Below are positions 44,058 to 56,157 of a DNA stretch of 64,000 bases, piece by piece. The stretch is from Cryptomeria japonica (Eukaryota > Streptophyta > Pinopsida > Cupressales > Cupressaceae). Location of the stretch: contig NC_081413.1 of the NCBI RefSeq assembly GCF_030272615.1, positions 24,680,501 through 24,744,500 of the forward strand, written 5' to 3'. The notes under the pieces are model-generated. The model ran no database searches and had not been told where the DNA came from. It saw only the letters and a list, made by a program, of their open reading frames with translations. Position 1 is the stretch's first letter, and the number at the start of each line of letters is the position of its first letter. The position numbers and the translations under genes are program-made.

Positions 44058-44330
44058 CATAGTATTTATGAAGGTGCATAGCATTTATGGGTTCCTTGAG
44101 AGGTGTACCTTCGAAGTCTGCTACCTTGTAAGCACCTGATCCATAGGCCTTGGCAACAATGTATGTGGTGTAGGGAACCTATCACTCCATGAAAATTTTG
44201 GTGTGTTCTTAAATGTTTTTATGTGTCTTTTATGTTGTAATAAGTGCACCAACCATTTGGAACTTAATGAAGTCATGGTTGAGTTGTCCAAGCTTTTGTT
44301 GTGTTCAGGATGTTGATATCCTAGAAAGAT
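44058..44330 (-). pseudogene. Ty3/gypsy integrase C-terminal end
   Basis: The minus strand reads YIVAKAYGSGAYKVADFEGT, then PLKEPINAMHLHKYYA and a TAG stop. This matches the last strands of gypsy integrase (W.GPY.V......GAY.L.D..G......N...L..YY). Sequence upstream is degraded and then replaced by other elements. Strand and position make it the pol end of the element whose 3' region holds the antisense PMD ORF. Confidence 0.7.
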
Positions 44331-44752
44331 GTAATGTTGATGTTGTTCATAGGTGATCTACTCTAAGAACATAGTCATCATGTAATAAGGGTGCAATGCA
44401 TTGTTTTAGGTCTCCTAGAATGCATAGAGAGCCTTTTGAGCCTTGGAGTACACTTGAGTGCAAGTTTGCATCCTAAGAATAAAAAAAGATGTAAAAATGC
44501 TAAGCAACATTTGCAACATTAAAAAAGTTGCACTTTTTGTTGTTGGCACTGAAGAAGTTGGTTATAACAAACTGAATCATGATGTTATAAGAAGAAGAAA
44601 ACATCATTTTACAAGTTTGAAAAATTGGAATGCAAAGCAAGTTTTTTTTGTAAGCAAAAACCTTTTTTTACACCGTTTTCATTGTTTTTCTTTGTTTTTG
44701 TTGTGTTGTACTGTCCAATACGGACTTGTCAGAGGAACCTACTTGTAGGGCA
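44331..44752. other. Host sequence before the copia insertion, no clear feature
   Basis: AT-rich, with T runs near 44640 and 44670. It may contain the left part of a gypsy A LTR that continues at 49648. I cannot fix the boundary. Confidence 0.4.
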
Positions 44753-44757
44753 TGAAG
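44753..44757. repeat. Target-site duplication TGAAG (left)
   Basis: TGAAG directly before the LTR; identical five bases follow the other LTR at 49643-49647. Confidence 0.92.
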
Positions 44758-45147
44758 TGTTAGGGTTTCAAGCAGATCCAAAGCAAATATGAACTAACAA
44801 TTATATGTAGATTTAAATACAAAAGATAAAGAAATAAAATAGGACACAGATAACACAGAGATTTAACATGGTTCACCCAGAATGGGTTATGTCCACCATA
44901 CACAGCTATCCAATCTTTCTTATTATCCAGCAAAAATAGTACATCAACCTTACAATGCCTTAAGCATCCCAGCCGCTTATAACATGCATTTTTAGGGAAA
45001 AAACAAAGTCGGCCTTTTTAGGGTTCTATTACAATGTCAGTTTTCATTTAAAAAATACTCAAAAAAAAATTTCTCGGGGGCTCCCACCCCCGAACCCCCA
45101 CTTTTCTCGGGGGCAACACTTTGCTGATCAGTCGCCACATTTCAACA
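44758..45147 (-). repeat. 3' LTR of copia B
   Basis: Plus-strand ends TGTTAGGGTTTC and TTTCAACA. It contains an extra GC-rich segment (45071-45113) with a perfect 7-bp stem, TCGGGGG/CCCCCGA at 45074-45093, that the other LTR lacks. Confidence 0.95.
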
Positions 45148-45160
45148 ATCTCCCACTTCA
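45148..45160 (-). promoter_or_regulatory. Polypurine tract of copia B
   Basis: Minus strand TGAAGTGGGAGAT immediately before the 3' LTR. A second purine run, TCCAAGTGGGAGATTGTT, lies near 45187. Confidence 0.75.
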
Positions 45161-45283
45161 AGACTGATCAGGCTCCACACCGAACAATCTCCCACTTGGA
45201 GACTGATACTATATGACACCACTGTACGTGCAACATCCGCTGGATAAAACACTAGGACTCGACTGGTATAAATTCCACAATTA

Positions 45284-48200
45284 TCAATCAATAAGACCAA
45301 TAGAAACTGATGAAGAAATTAGCTTCTCCTGTGGAACTACCTTCTTGAACATATCGACAGGATTCTCACTTGTGTGAATCTTGTCAAGCCGTAATTGACC
45401 CTCCTCCAAAACAGTTCAGATGAAGTGATACCTGAGCTGAATGTGCTTTGTCCTTGAATGAAAAGCAAAGTTCTTCGCAGGATGAATGGCACTCTAGCTA
45501 TCAATATACATTGGGAGATCCTCCTATGTCTGACCCAATTCCTCCAGAAAACATTGTAACCAAATCATCTCCTTGCTCACTTCTGTAGCAACAACATACT
45601 CAGCTTCAATGGTTGAAAGCACAACAACCTTTTGCAGCCTAGAAATCCAGCTAACTGCAGTTCCCCCTATAGTAAAAAAATACCCTATAGGGCTCCTCCA
45701 TGAATCAATATCACCTGCCAGATTAGAGTCAACAAATCCACTCAGAGCAGCATTAGATCCTTTGAAACATAATGCCTTCGTAGTGGTTCCGTTCAAATAC
45801 CGAAGGATCCATTTCACAGCATTCCAATGTTCCATACCCGGATTACTCATAAACCTGCTCACAACTCCCACTGCATGTGCAATATCTGGCCTTGTGCATA
45901 TCATTGCATACATCAAACTGCCAATAGCTGATGAATACAGGATGTTAGACATTTTCTTTACTTCTTCCTGTGCCTTTGGGCACATCTCCTTAGTCAATTT
46001 GAAATGACTAGCCAAAGGTGTACTAACTGCTTTTGCATCTTGCATGTTAAATCTTTTCAACACCTTCTTTATATATTCACTTTGGGACAAATTCAAGGTT
46101 CTATTTTTTTTGTCCCATGTAATCCTCATACCCAGAATTTGCTTAGCTGCACCCAAATCCTTCATAGAAAATGACCTGACTAATTTCTGTTTAAGATCAT
46201 TTATGTGTTCCATGTTAGAACTAGCAACAAGCATGTCATCAACATAAAGCAATCGGATAATATAACTGCCATTATCCAATTTCTTAAAATATACACAATG
46301 ATCAGAATGACATCTATGATAATCGTGTTCAGCCATGAAACCATCAAATTTTAAATACCATTGTCGGGGTGCTTGCTTTAGGCCATACAAACTTTTCTTC
46401 AACCTGCACACCAAGTTTTCCTTAGCTTTGACCTCATATCCCTATGGTTGCAACATGTAAATTTCCTCCTCCAAATTTCCATGGAGAAAAGTTGTTTTCA
46501 CATCTAATTGTTCAAGATGTAAATCATCTGCAGCCACAAGAATAAGTATAGTTCTAATTGAAGTCATTTTTACAACTGGAGAAAATATTTCATCATAATC
46601 TATACCCTTTTTCTATGCAAAACCTTTTACTACAAGTTTGGCCTTATATCTTTTCTGACCTCCTTCCTCCTCCTTCAACCGATAAACCCATTTGTTAGGC
46701 AAGGATTTTTTTTTCTGCAGGTAAAGGGACTAAGTCCCAAGTCTGATTTTTCATCAAGGAGTCCATCTCCTCTTTCATGCCTAGCTCCCACTGTTGTTTG
46801 GCATCCACCTACATTGCTTCTTCATATTCTTCTGGTTCACTAGAATCAGTTAATAATATAGAATACAAAGAACGAGAAAATCTTTCACGGGGTCTACTTG
46901 ACTTGGTAGAACATCTAACACTTGCAGGAGTTTGTGGGACATTCTGTTGTTGCTGAGCATCAGGTACCTGTGGCATTTCATTTTCAGGAATCTCATCCAA
47001 CACCACATATTCTTGCTTGTTCTGTTCATGCTTCTTTTCCTGCATCTGTTCTTTATACATAACCTTCTCATTGAATATAACATCTCTACTTCTAGTTATT
47101 TTCTTATTTTCAAAATCCCATAACTGATAGCTATATTCATCTATCCCATATCCAATGAAGGTACATTTCTGAGATTTAGCATCAAGCTTGGTTCTATTTT
47201 CTTTATCGACATGGACAAAAGCTTCACAACCAAAGGTTTTCAGAAAAGAATAATTTACCTTTTTACCAGTCCATGCCTCCTTTGGAATACCACCATCCAA
47301 AGGGGTTGAAGGTCCTCTATTTATCAAATAGACAGTAGTATGTACAACATCTGCCTAAAAATGTAAGGGCAATCCAGCATGCAATCTCATGCTCCTTGCG
47401 TGTTCCATGATAGTTCTATTCATTCTCTCTGACACACCATTTTCCTGTGGAGTTCCTAGAACTGTCTTCTACTTTCGAATCCCATTTAAGGAGCAGTAAT
47501 CTTCAAATGCTTTGCTGCAATACTCACATCCATTATCCAATCTGAGACACTTCAACTTTTTTCCTGTCTCATTCTCAACCAAAGCTTTCCATTTCTTAAA
47601 AGTTTCAAAAATATCTGATTTTTGTTTTAGGAAATATACCCATGTTTTTCTAGTTGAGTCATCAATAAAAATAACATAATAACAAGAGCCACCAAGAGAT
47701 GATACTTGAGCCGGTCCCCATACATCTAAATGCACAAGCTCTAACTTCTCACTCTTCTCTTTCCCAACCTTGAAAAATTTAACTCTTTTCTATTTGCCAT
47801 AAACACAGTTTTCACATAACTCTAAATCAATCTTCTTTATTCCTGGCAATAGATTTTTGGAGTGAAGGATTTTCATCCCTTTCTCACTCATGTGCCCAAG
47901 CCTATGGTGCCACATTATCGATTCTGTTATTGCAACATCTATTGTTGCTGTCCCTATAGTAACTTTATCTATAGCAGCTAAGGTAGAGTAAGTGTTACCA
48001 GTACACATATATAATGTGCCTACCTTTGCACCTTTAGCTACTACTAATGATCCTTTACTAACCTTCCAAATACTGTCTGAGAAGGTAACTATGAAACCTT
48101 CACTACCTAGTTGCCCTGCAGAAATTAAATTTCTTCTTAAGTTAGGAACATGTCATACCTCCTGCAGAAACCAATCATTTCCATTCTGCAACTTGATCTT

Positions 48201-49211
48201 TATCTTTCGTTTTCCAACAATTTGATAGGGCTCATCATCACCCAAATATACCTGTCCAAAATCACCTTGAACTTAATCTAGAAAATATTTTCTATGGGGT
48301 GTAGCATGAAATGAAGCCCCAAAATCTATTACCCAGGAATCATTAACATTATCTAAACATAAGATTAAAGCATCTTGTAAAGTATTACTTGCAATATTAG
48401 CTTCCTTACTGTCATTTTCATTTTTGTCTCCTTCTTTGTTTTTCTGAGACCAACAGTCTTTCTTTAGATGACCAGGCTTTTCGCAATACCAGCAATCTTT
48501 CTTTCCTCTAGATTGAGAGCGTCCTTTCTTTGACTTCTCTCGTGACTTCTCATTCCAAGGGCCTTTTCCTCTTTCCTTTGATCTTCCTTTGTTCTCCACA
48601 TTCAAAACACTACCCGATGATGTTGGAGTCTCACCTATGCTTTTCCTTCGCATTTCATCACTTAGGATAACACCAACAATATCATCAAATACCAAAGTAT
48701 TTTTACCAGAGACAGAGTTACTTACAGCCATAACCAAGTTATTCCAGCTTTCTGGCAAAGAACATAAAATCAAGAGAGCCCTTAGAACCTCTTCTGCAAA
48801 GGTATTTTTTACCGAAGACAGTTGATTGGTAATTGTATTAAATTCATTTAAGTGCTCTGCTACAGATCCTCCCTCACTCATTTTCAAATTAAACAAATGC
48901 TTCATAAGAAATACCTTATTCAAAGCCAAGGGTTTCTAATACAACTTTGCCAATGTCGCCATCAAATCTACAGTCGTTTTTGCTTATGTTATATTGAATG
49001 CTACAGACGATGCAAGGCATAATCAAATGGATCCCAGTGCCTTTCTATCTAAAATGTCCCACTCTTTATCTGACATTGTGGTCACTTTCTTTGCCTTTCC
49101 TTCCAATGGCCGCCACAAATCCTTTTGATATAGGTAATCCTCCATCTGCATTTTCCATAACTAATAGTTTTGGCCATTAAACTTTTCGACCTTGAATTTG
49201 GAATCCTCCAT
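45284..49211 (-). pseudogene. Copia B gag-pol polyprotein
   Basis: Starts MEDSKFKVEKFNGQNY and runs about 1,300 codons, the usual copia length. Visible order: UBN2-type gag (FNLKMSEGGSVAEHLNEFN), knuckle CWYCEKPGHLKKDC, protease SWVIDFGASFH (DSGAS expected), GAG-pre-integrase (MWHHRLGHMSEKGM, CENCVYGK), integrase (HLDVWGP, FIDDSTRKTWVYFLK, RLDNGCEY, PQENGVSERMN), GKKVNYSFLKTFGCEAFVHV, RT (KWVYRLK, SLYGLKQAPRQWY, LLYVDDMLVAS) and RNase H (IGSLMYAMICTRPDIAHAVG, LSTIEAEYV, SRTKHIQLRYHFI). Stops occur, e.g. near 45520 and 46440-46620. The RT YVDD box is intact. Confidence 0.93.
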
Positions 49212-49257
49212 TGCTCCCACTCAAATCTTAGAGTCCTACCAATTTATAAAAAACCTC

Positions 49258-49271
49258 ACTCTGATACCAAT
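49258..49271 (-). promoter_or_regulatory. Primer-binding site of copia B
   Basis: Minus strand ATTGGTATCAGAGT next to the 5' LTR, initiator tRNA-Met type. Confidence 0.88.
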
Positions 49272-49642
49272 TGTTAGGGTTTCAAGAAGATCCGAAGCAA
49301 ATATGAACTAACAATTAAATGTAGATTTAAATACAAAAGATAAAGAAATAAAACAGGACACAGATAACACAGAGATTTAACATGGTTCACCCAGAATGGG
49401 TTACATCCACCATACACAGCCATCCAATCTTTCTTATTATCCAGCAAAAATAGTATATCAACCTTACAATGACTTAAGCATCCCAACCGCTTATAACATG
49501 TGTTTTAGGGCAAAAACAAAGTCGGCCTTTTTAGGGTTTTATTACAATGTCGGTTTTCATTAAAAAAATACCCAAAAAAATTGCCCGGCAAGGATACGTG
49601 CTGAGTTTACAATACTTTGCTGATCAGTCGCCACATTTCAAC
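49272..49642 (-). repeat. 5' LTR of copia B
   Basis: Same ends as the 3' LTR. The block at about 49580-49615 (TTGCCCGGCAAGGATACGTG) differs completely from the corresponding 45071-45113 segment, although both sides align well. Confidence 0.95.
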
Positions 49643-49647
49643 ATGAA
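49643..49647. repeat. Target-site duplication TGAAG (right)
   Basis: Matches 44753-44757. Confidence 0.92.
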
Positions 49648-50671
49648 GGATTGGTGAATCTAATTTCCAATAAGGTATATTTCAAGGTCTGATTATGTCT
49701 AGTTGCAGAGATTCAAGCCATTATTTGTGACTAGGTGCAAAACCCTTGTAAGCTAGGGTTTAAGCAAGAAATTGCTCTAACCTGAGCATCCACTGATGGA
49801 ACTGGTTGAAATCCTATGGAATTCCAGGTTATGGTTTGTAAATATGTTTAGTGTGAGTTTTTTATCTTTTCATACCTATTTAGGGGTTTTACAATGATAC
49901 TCTAAGCTCATAGCTAGGAGTTGGTGAGACTAGGACAACAAACTATGTGTGTTTTCATAGCACACATGGATTGGTAGAATAGAAGTGGATACATGTTTGA
50001 AGGCCTCATTTAATTCCCTTTGAGAATACATGATTGGTTTTTGTAGAGGTTTTAACTAGTGAAGCCTTCTAAGGCCAAGTTTGTAAGTCACTGGGGTAGG
50101 CCTAAAACCCTTGAAAATAGGATAGTTTTAGAAACCCCATGTGTATAGAGTACCCAGATGCCATTTTGCAATATTGTATGTAACTAGGAAAAGAGTACTC
50201 CTAAATGTAATTTATTTGGGGCCTTGTGTGGGTATATGTTAAACGAAGCCCTGAAAACCCTAATAGGAGGGCTAATTGAATTGGGCCTGTTTGGAGCCCG
50301 GTATAGCCAAGGTGACCTTGGGAAGGCTTGACAATGGGTTTAAAGGTGAAGAAACCATTAGAAGACACCAGACACATTGTGTACATTCATTTTACACTCA
50401 TGGAAAAAGTTTGTGAACTACGATCCTTTGTAGAGGTTGTTAGAGCATTAGGAAGGTGTGATAGGGATTGAGGTGGAAGCCTCAATAAGAAGAGTCATTG
50501 TAAATACTTGTGGCTATAACTTGGAGGCAAGATAAAGTGTATTAGACCTTTAAGGTCTAACTAGAAGAACCATTACCAAGTACCATTTGGATGGGCTTGA
50601 GTAGTTAGTAGGTTGGAGAGAATAAGAAAGACAACTAGGTGATTTCGATCAACTCCAAGAATCTTTGCATC
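49648..50671 (+). repeat. 5' LTR (3' part) of gypsy A
   Basis: Sequence up to ATCTTTGCATCAGAG, directly followed by a PBS and then a gypsy gag. The LTR's left boundary is probably left of the copia B insertion. No second LTR lies in the window. Confidence 0.55.
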
Positions 50672-50686
50672 AGAGTGGTATCAGAG
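50672..50686 (+). promoter_or_regulatory. Primer-binding site of gypsy A
   Basis: TGGTATCAGAGTCAC, a near-consensus initiator tRNA-Met site. Confidence 0.85.
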
Positions 50687-50742
50687 TCACCCTTTTGAAG
50701 AATTGGTGTATGTCAGACATTTAGGAATCAGAATAAAGTTCA

Positions 50743-51858
50743 ATGCATCCAAAGGCAATGACTCAAGAAGCCATCCAACAAATGGTGACAAAGATGTTAG
50801 AAGGATTGAAGGATCAAGAAGGAACTAAAGGGACCCGAGATGCTAAGAAGGAGAAGGTGAAGGTTAAGACAGAATGGGGAGATGAGACAGATGAATAAGT
50901 AGAAGATGAGGAGGACCAGACAATAGTAGCAATGCCTCAAGACCCAAACCTATTCTTGGATGTTGTCAAATCCATCTCCAAGGATAATTTGGATGGATTA
51001 CCCACCTATGGAGGAAATATCAATGGAGATGAGTTATTAGATTGGATACAAGCATTGAATAATCATTTTGATTATAAGGAGGTAGCAGAGGAGAAAAGAG
51101 TAAATGTAGCCAAGTCAAGAATGAGGGGATCATCCCTAGTTTGGTGGAATATGATACAAGAAGAAAGGGTACAAGTAGGTAAGAAAAAGATAACTTCATG
51201 GGAGCATATGAAGGTAAGGATAAAAGCTCAATTTATACTAGGGGATTATGAAGTTCAAATCCACAAGAGACTACAAAATTTGAAACAAAGGGAACTAGAT
51301 GTCAATGCATACACTGAGGAATTCCATAAACTATGTTTGAGGGCTAGGTAACATGAGAGTGAAGTGCAGAAATTGGCCTGATACATGAATGGTCTTAGGC
51401 AAAACATACAAGATGAAATAAGAATCCTCACACCAGACATTGTTCACAAGTGTTTCTAGTTGGCGTTGATGGCAGAGGAAAGGATCAAAAGGAGAAGTGA
51501 GCAAAATAAAAATCATAGAGGTAGTAAGAACTTCAAAGGTAGAGGAACCTTTGGCAAAGGGCAGAGTGCTTCAAGAAATGAAGAGAATCAAAACCAAGAA
51601 GGAAGTGGGGACTCACAAAGAGGGGCATATAGAGGATCCTTTAGAGGGAGAAGCAATTTTAGAGGTCGGTTTGGAGGCTTACGAAGAGGAAATACAGTCT
51701 TGACCGGTAGGTGTTACCACTGCAACCAAGTTGGACATACCATGAGAAGGTTCCTGGGAAAGGCCTCAAGTTCATCAAGTTCATACATGGGTGAGAGAAG
51801 GACTCATTTAGTGCAAGAGGAGGATACTCAAAGTGGTGCAGGAGCACCTAAGGGTTGA
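50743..51858 (+). pseudogene. Gypsy A gag, truncated
   Basis: Reads MHPKAMTQEAIQQMVTKMLE, an acidic linker, then NINGDELLDWIQALNNHFDY, KSRMRGSSLVWWNMIQEER and QNLKQRELDVNAYTEEFHKL, the Retrotrans_gag core. A Gly/Arg-rich segment (YRGSFRGRSNFRGRFGG) leads to CYHCNQVGHTMRRF, a knuckle whose last Cys is Phe. Stops at 50896, 51349, 51379 and 51458. The frame ends at 51856-51858 and protease never appears, because gypsy B LTR sequence starts about 100 bp downstream. Confidence 0.8.
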
Positions 51859-51957
51859 AATGCCCTTAACCAATTTTGTCTTGTGAGACCTTCCAGTGGT
51901 CATGTAAATACATAAGGACTGGCTCTAGTCCATTTGTATGGTTGTTTAATTGCAATT

Positions 51958-52818
51958 TTTTAAATTTCTCTTATCGGCAAGACCTACCCCCGATCGGAAA
52001 GTCTTACCCCAATGAGTCCGCCAGAGTTTGGAGTGGTTGTATTGGGTATCAGAAGGAGAAATTTCACGTTATCCCGATGATTAAGTTGACTTGTATTCGG
52101 ACGGTGATCTCGGATGATTCAACAATTATCACTATACCGCGATGGGAAGATGATCGCCAGATAATCCTCATGAATTGGCGACAAAGAACATGCAAAAAGA
52201 GGCAAGTTAATGACCGTGCAGGTTGAAGGTGGATCAATGGCAGTCGCTATACTGCAATGGAGAGATGCATGAAAGTTATTCCCCGCGACTTGGTGACCAA
52301 GTGGTGGGACCCAACAAGAAAGCAGCTCAGGTGAGTTAACGGGTGAGCAAGTCTGGGATGATCGAACGATTGTTTCTATACCGCATGATGAAGATACTCG
52401 CTAGTTATCCCTTGTGACATAGAAACTAGTGAGGTGGCAGTCTAGTGGCAAGTCAGGTGCCACCTAGCTGGATGTGCAGACAAACCAGGAAGTAACACCA
52501 TGGCAAAACAGACAGTAGTTCAGCTGAGATAAAGATCAAGCATATCAAGGAAGATCAGATAATTGGGATGTCATCGGCTATCAGAGGAGTCATCTATTAG
52601 TTCACCAGGAGATCGGAGCATTGAATTTGTGGTCTTACCGATGGCCAAATGAGTAGAGACTGACTACGGGTGTACGCTTGAACAAGAGCCCAAAAGGTAA
52701 ACACTTGGACACTGAAGATGGTCTTGTTGGTGTTTATGAACACGAAACCAGAAAGGGATAGAAGCAAACCATCAAAGAAACCAAATTGATGGAAAACTAG
52801 GTTGTCTCCCTACCATAT
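51958..52818 (+). repeat. 5' LTR of gypsy B
   Basis: GC-richer sequence than its surroundings, with repeated TATACCGC/GATGAAGAT-like phrases near 52134 and 52378, ending CCCTACCATA before a PBS. The left end is approximate. The partner LTR would lie beyond the window. Confidence 0.6.
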
Positions 52819-52832
52819 TGGTATCAGAGAAA
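52819..52832 (+). promoter_or_regulatory. Primer-binding site of gypsy B
   Basis: TTGGTATCAGAGAA follows the LTR, initiator tRNA-Met type. Confidence 0.85.
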
Positions 52833-52925
52833 TGTTAGACTTGGGAAGAAAGTAGTTGATGTTAGGCACTGAATTAGTAGGAGAAAATAGCCTCAGAATG
52901 GTGACCAATGTAGAGTTAGTCAAGA

Positions 52926-53950
52926 ATGGTAGAAGATCAGGACGAAGAGAATAGACTCCTGAAAGAAAGATTGCTACAATTTGAGAGCAAGCTAGACGCA
53001 GTTGAGGATAAAACTTAGAAATTAACAATCTAGGTCAGTGAAGGGAAGGATAAAGAGTCAGTGGAAGAGGATAGGATACCTGCCCCAGACCTTGTCCTAC
53101 CTGAAGAACCTTTCCTTAAAGCAATTAAAGCCTTAGGAGAAAAATCCCTAGAAGGAGTGCCACTTTTATATGGGAAAACAGAGCCTGAAGTAGTTATGGA
53201 ATGGATTCAAGGATTGGAGAATCACTTTGAGTGTGATGTAATTAGTGAAGCCCAAAAGGTGAAGGTAGCTAAGTCTAGATTGAGAGGAGAAACCTTGAAT
53301 TGGTGGAAATTTATCCAAGAAGAAAGACAAAAAGAGGGTAAGAACCAAATAGCCAGTTGGAATGGAATGGTAGCCAAGGTGAGGAAATCCTATATTCTTG
53401 AAGATTATGAGATCCAACTGCACAAAAGGAGACAAAACCTAAGACAAAGAGACTTGGATGTGAGCAGCTACACTGAGGAATTTCAAAAGTTGTGTCTGAG
53501 ATCCAAGGTGGTAGAGGATGAGATCATCAAGGTAGCGAGATACTTGAATGGCTTTAGATGGAATATTCAAGAGGAGTTGAGTTTGTTATGTCCTAACATA
53601 GTGCATAAGTGCTATCAATTGGCACTGAAGGTGGAGGAAAAGAGTAAAAAGAAGCAAGAACAAATCAATAGAGGAAGAGGAAGAGGAAAAGATGGTAGAG
53701 GCCAAAGAGGCAGTTTTGGTAGAAGAGGAATAGATCAAAGGTCCCAAGGAGAGTCCAAAATTATAGAGAAAAGTGAGGATTCACATAGCAAGAGTAGCTA
53801 TAGAGGAAGGGGATCATCTAGCAACCCAAGAAGAGGTAGATCTAGTGGACTAGGAAGAGGGTCCTACTTCTCCATCATGAAGTGTTACAATTGACAAAAG
53901 TTGGGTCACCCTGCCTATAGATGTCTAGAGAAATCTTCTTCATCTCAAGG
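52926..53950 (+). pseudogene. Gypsy B gag
   Basis: Starts MVEDQDEENRLLKERLLQFE (coiled-coil-like) in the same frame as the longer 53061-53894 stretch, with stops near 53019 and 53031. The core reads EPEVVMEWIQGLENHFECD, KSRLRGETLNWWKFIQEER and QNLRQRDLDVSSYTEEFQKL. An RG-rich domain follows (RGRGRGKDGRGQRGSFGR). The knuckle reads CYNXQKLGHPAYRCL with a TGA in place of one residue at 53892. About 70% alike in core motifs to gypsy A by eye, but a different LTR. Confidence 0.85.
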
Positions 53951-54660
53951 AAGTGAAAGAAGAGTGACATATGCACAAGAAGATGTAGAAAGCAGAAAGA
54001 CACAAGGTGTGAGCTTAGCTTATGAAGAGGGAGAAAATTTAATGATGAGAAGAGCCTTGATTAAGGAACCAATCAAAGAAGAGCTTTGTTTAGAATCAAA
54101 TGCAAGGTCCTTGGTAAGGTTAGTAGAGTGGTGATAGACTCAAGGTCTACTAACAATATTATGTCAAAAGAAGAAGTAAGTAAACTAAAGTTGAAAATAA
54201 TTCCACATGGTAATCCATATAGGGTCACTTGGCTCAACAAGGAGCAGCACGTGGTAGTGAATGAACACACATGGCTTGAGTTCAACATAGGTAGTTATAA
54301 GGATAAAGTCTTGTGTGACATCTTGCCTATGGATGCTTGCCATCTACTTCTTGGTAGACCATAGCAGTTTGACAGAAAGGCCATTCACAATGGAGAGAAG
54401 AACTCTTATCCTTTTCAAAAGGATGAAGTTACATACCATATTCAATCCCTAAGGGATGAAGGAGAAAGCAGCAAAACTAAAGGCCCAAATGTGTTACTGG
54501 TATGTGAAAAGGAGTTCATTAACACTCTCAAGGAAGGAGAAGGTGTGGGGTTTTCTCTTATAGTGAAACCAAAGGAAGCAAAGCAAGAAAAGAAGGTTCA
54601 AATTCCTCATGAAGTGCAACAGATACTAGACAATTTTAAGTGATGGAGCACCAGCAACCC
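53951..54660 (+). pseudogene. Gypsy B protease and linker
   Basis: KVSRVVIDSRSTNNIMSKEE carries DSRS where DSGS is expected. YRVTWLNKEQHVVVNEHTWL, YKDKVLCDILPMDACHLLLG and RPXQFDRKAIHNG follow. Aspartate is retained but the Gly of the DSG loop is lost, and the frame changes at about 54100. It corresponds to 23302-23960 of the minus-strand gypsy. Confidence 0.75.
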
Positions 54661-55592
54661 TACCACCTATTAGAGCCATAAGGAATTTGATTGATTTCAT
54701 TCCAAGAGCATCATTACCCAGCAAAGAAGCCTATAAGATGACTCGCGAACAAAACAAGGAAGTGGCTAGACAAGTCCAAGAATTGTTGGACCAAGGGTTG
54801 ATAAAAAAGAGCATAAGTCCTTATGTCATACCTACAGTGTTAGCATCCAAGAAAGGAGGAACATGGAGGCTATGCACAGATTCAAGAGCCATAAATAATA
54901 TCAGTATCAGGTATAGATTTCCTATCCCAAGAATTGAAGACTTGATGGATTGCTTGGGAGGTGCAAAGTAATTCACTAAGATTGATCTCAAGAGTGGATA
55001 CCAGCAGATCAGGATAAAGGAAGGTGATGAATGGAAAACAACCTTCAAAACCAATGAAGGACTTTATGAGTGGCTTGTTATGCCATTCAGTCTTAGTAAT
55101 GCTCCTAGTACATTCATGAGATTCATGAATGAAGTGCTGAAAGATTTTATTGGTAAACTTGTTGTTGTATACCTAGATGATATCTTAATTTTCAGTAGAA
55201 TTAAAGAGGAACATCTAGAGCATCTTAGTATTATATTGCAAAAATTATATCATGAGCAACTAACAATAAACTTGGAGAAGTGTGAGTTTATGAAGAAGGA
55301 ATTTGTCTATCTTGAATTTGTAGTTTTAGGAGGAGATTTGAAGATGGACACATCAAAGGTGGAAGCCATCACAAACTGGCCAACACCAAAGACATCAAGT
55401 GAAGTAAGAAGTTTTCATGATTTGGTAGATTTCTACAGGAATTTTATCAGAGGGTTCAATAAGATTTGTGCACCCATGTTGGATACCATCAAAGGAGGAG
55501 TTAAGACTAAGTTTCAGTGGACCAATGCAGCTAACAAAGGGTTTGAACTTTTGAAACAAAAGGTAGCTACACAACAAGTACTCATTTTCTAG
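54661..55592 (+). pseudogene. Gypsy B reverse transcriptase
   Basis: Blocks: IDFIPRASLPSKEAYKMT, VQELLDQGLIKKSISPYVIP, KGGTWRLCTDSRAINNI, then a stop at 54969-54971, [52 protein letters not shown] (YLDD intact) and [19 protein letters not shown]. Length is normal. A TAA stop splits it in two, and LEFVV replaces the usual LGFV(V/I). Confidence 0.88.
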
Positions 55593-56157
55593 TTTTGATA
55601 AGTTGTTCACAATTGAATTTGATGCAAGTAATATAGCAGTTGGTGTTGTTTTGAGTCAAGAGAGTAGACTTGTAGCTTTCTTTAGTGAGAAGCTCAATGA
55701 TGGCAAGAAGAAGTATTCATCCTATGATCTTGAGCTTTATGCTCTTGTCCAAGGTATTAGGAAGTGGAGGCACTACTTGTTACCTAAGGAGTTTTTTGTT
55801 TACATAGATAATCAAGCTTTAAGTTTTATGAATTCACAAGATAAGTTGAGTCATAGGCACGTTAAATGGGTTGAGTAATTGCAGTCATATACTTTTTCTA
55901 TTAAGCATAAGAAAGGACAGTGTAATAAAGTAGCAAACTCTTTGAGTAGAAGGCTACTAACAATGCAAGAAGTGCAGATTCAGAGTATTGGAGTTGATTA
56001 CATCAAGGATTTGTACCCCAATGATGAAGATTTTGCAATCATTTACAAGGTTTGTCAAGAATTGCAAAATCACTTTCATAGTGAATATGTTGACTTTACT
56101 TTGCAGAATGGTTTTTATTTAAAGGTGGATAGTTGTGTGTTCCCAAAGGATCGATGA
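55593..56157 (+). pseudogene. Gypsy B RNase H and connection
   Basis: FTIEFDASNIAVGVVLSQE (catalytic DAS), then KYSSYDLELYALVQGIRKW (E/L/Y helix), YIDNQALSFMNSQ (DNQ catalytic Asp) and HRHVKWVE. After a stop at 55876-55878 come SYTFSIKHKKGQCNKVANSL and the spacer to the integrase. Residues of the active site look conserved, though ADALS is ANSLS. Confidence 0.82.

Larger units (their letters stand above)
44758..49642 (-). mobile_element. Nearly complete Ty1/copia retrotransposon (copia B), minus strand
   Basis: 4,885 bp with LTRs of 390 and 371 bp, perfect 5-bp TSD, PBS, one gag-pol frame of copia order (gag, protease, integrase, RT, RNase H) and a purine tract. It has few stops relative to its neighbours, so it is the youngest-looking element here. 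It carries several in-frame stops and a mutated protease active site, so it is not active as read. Confidence 0.95.
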
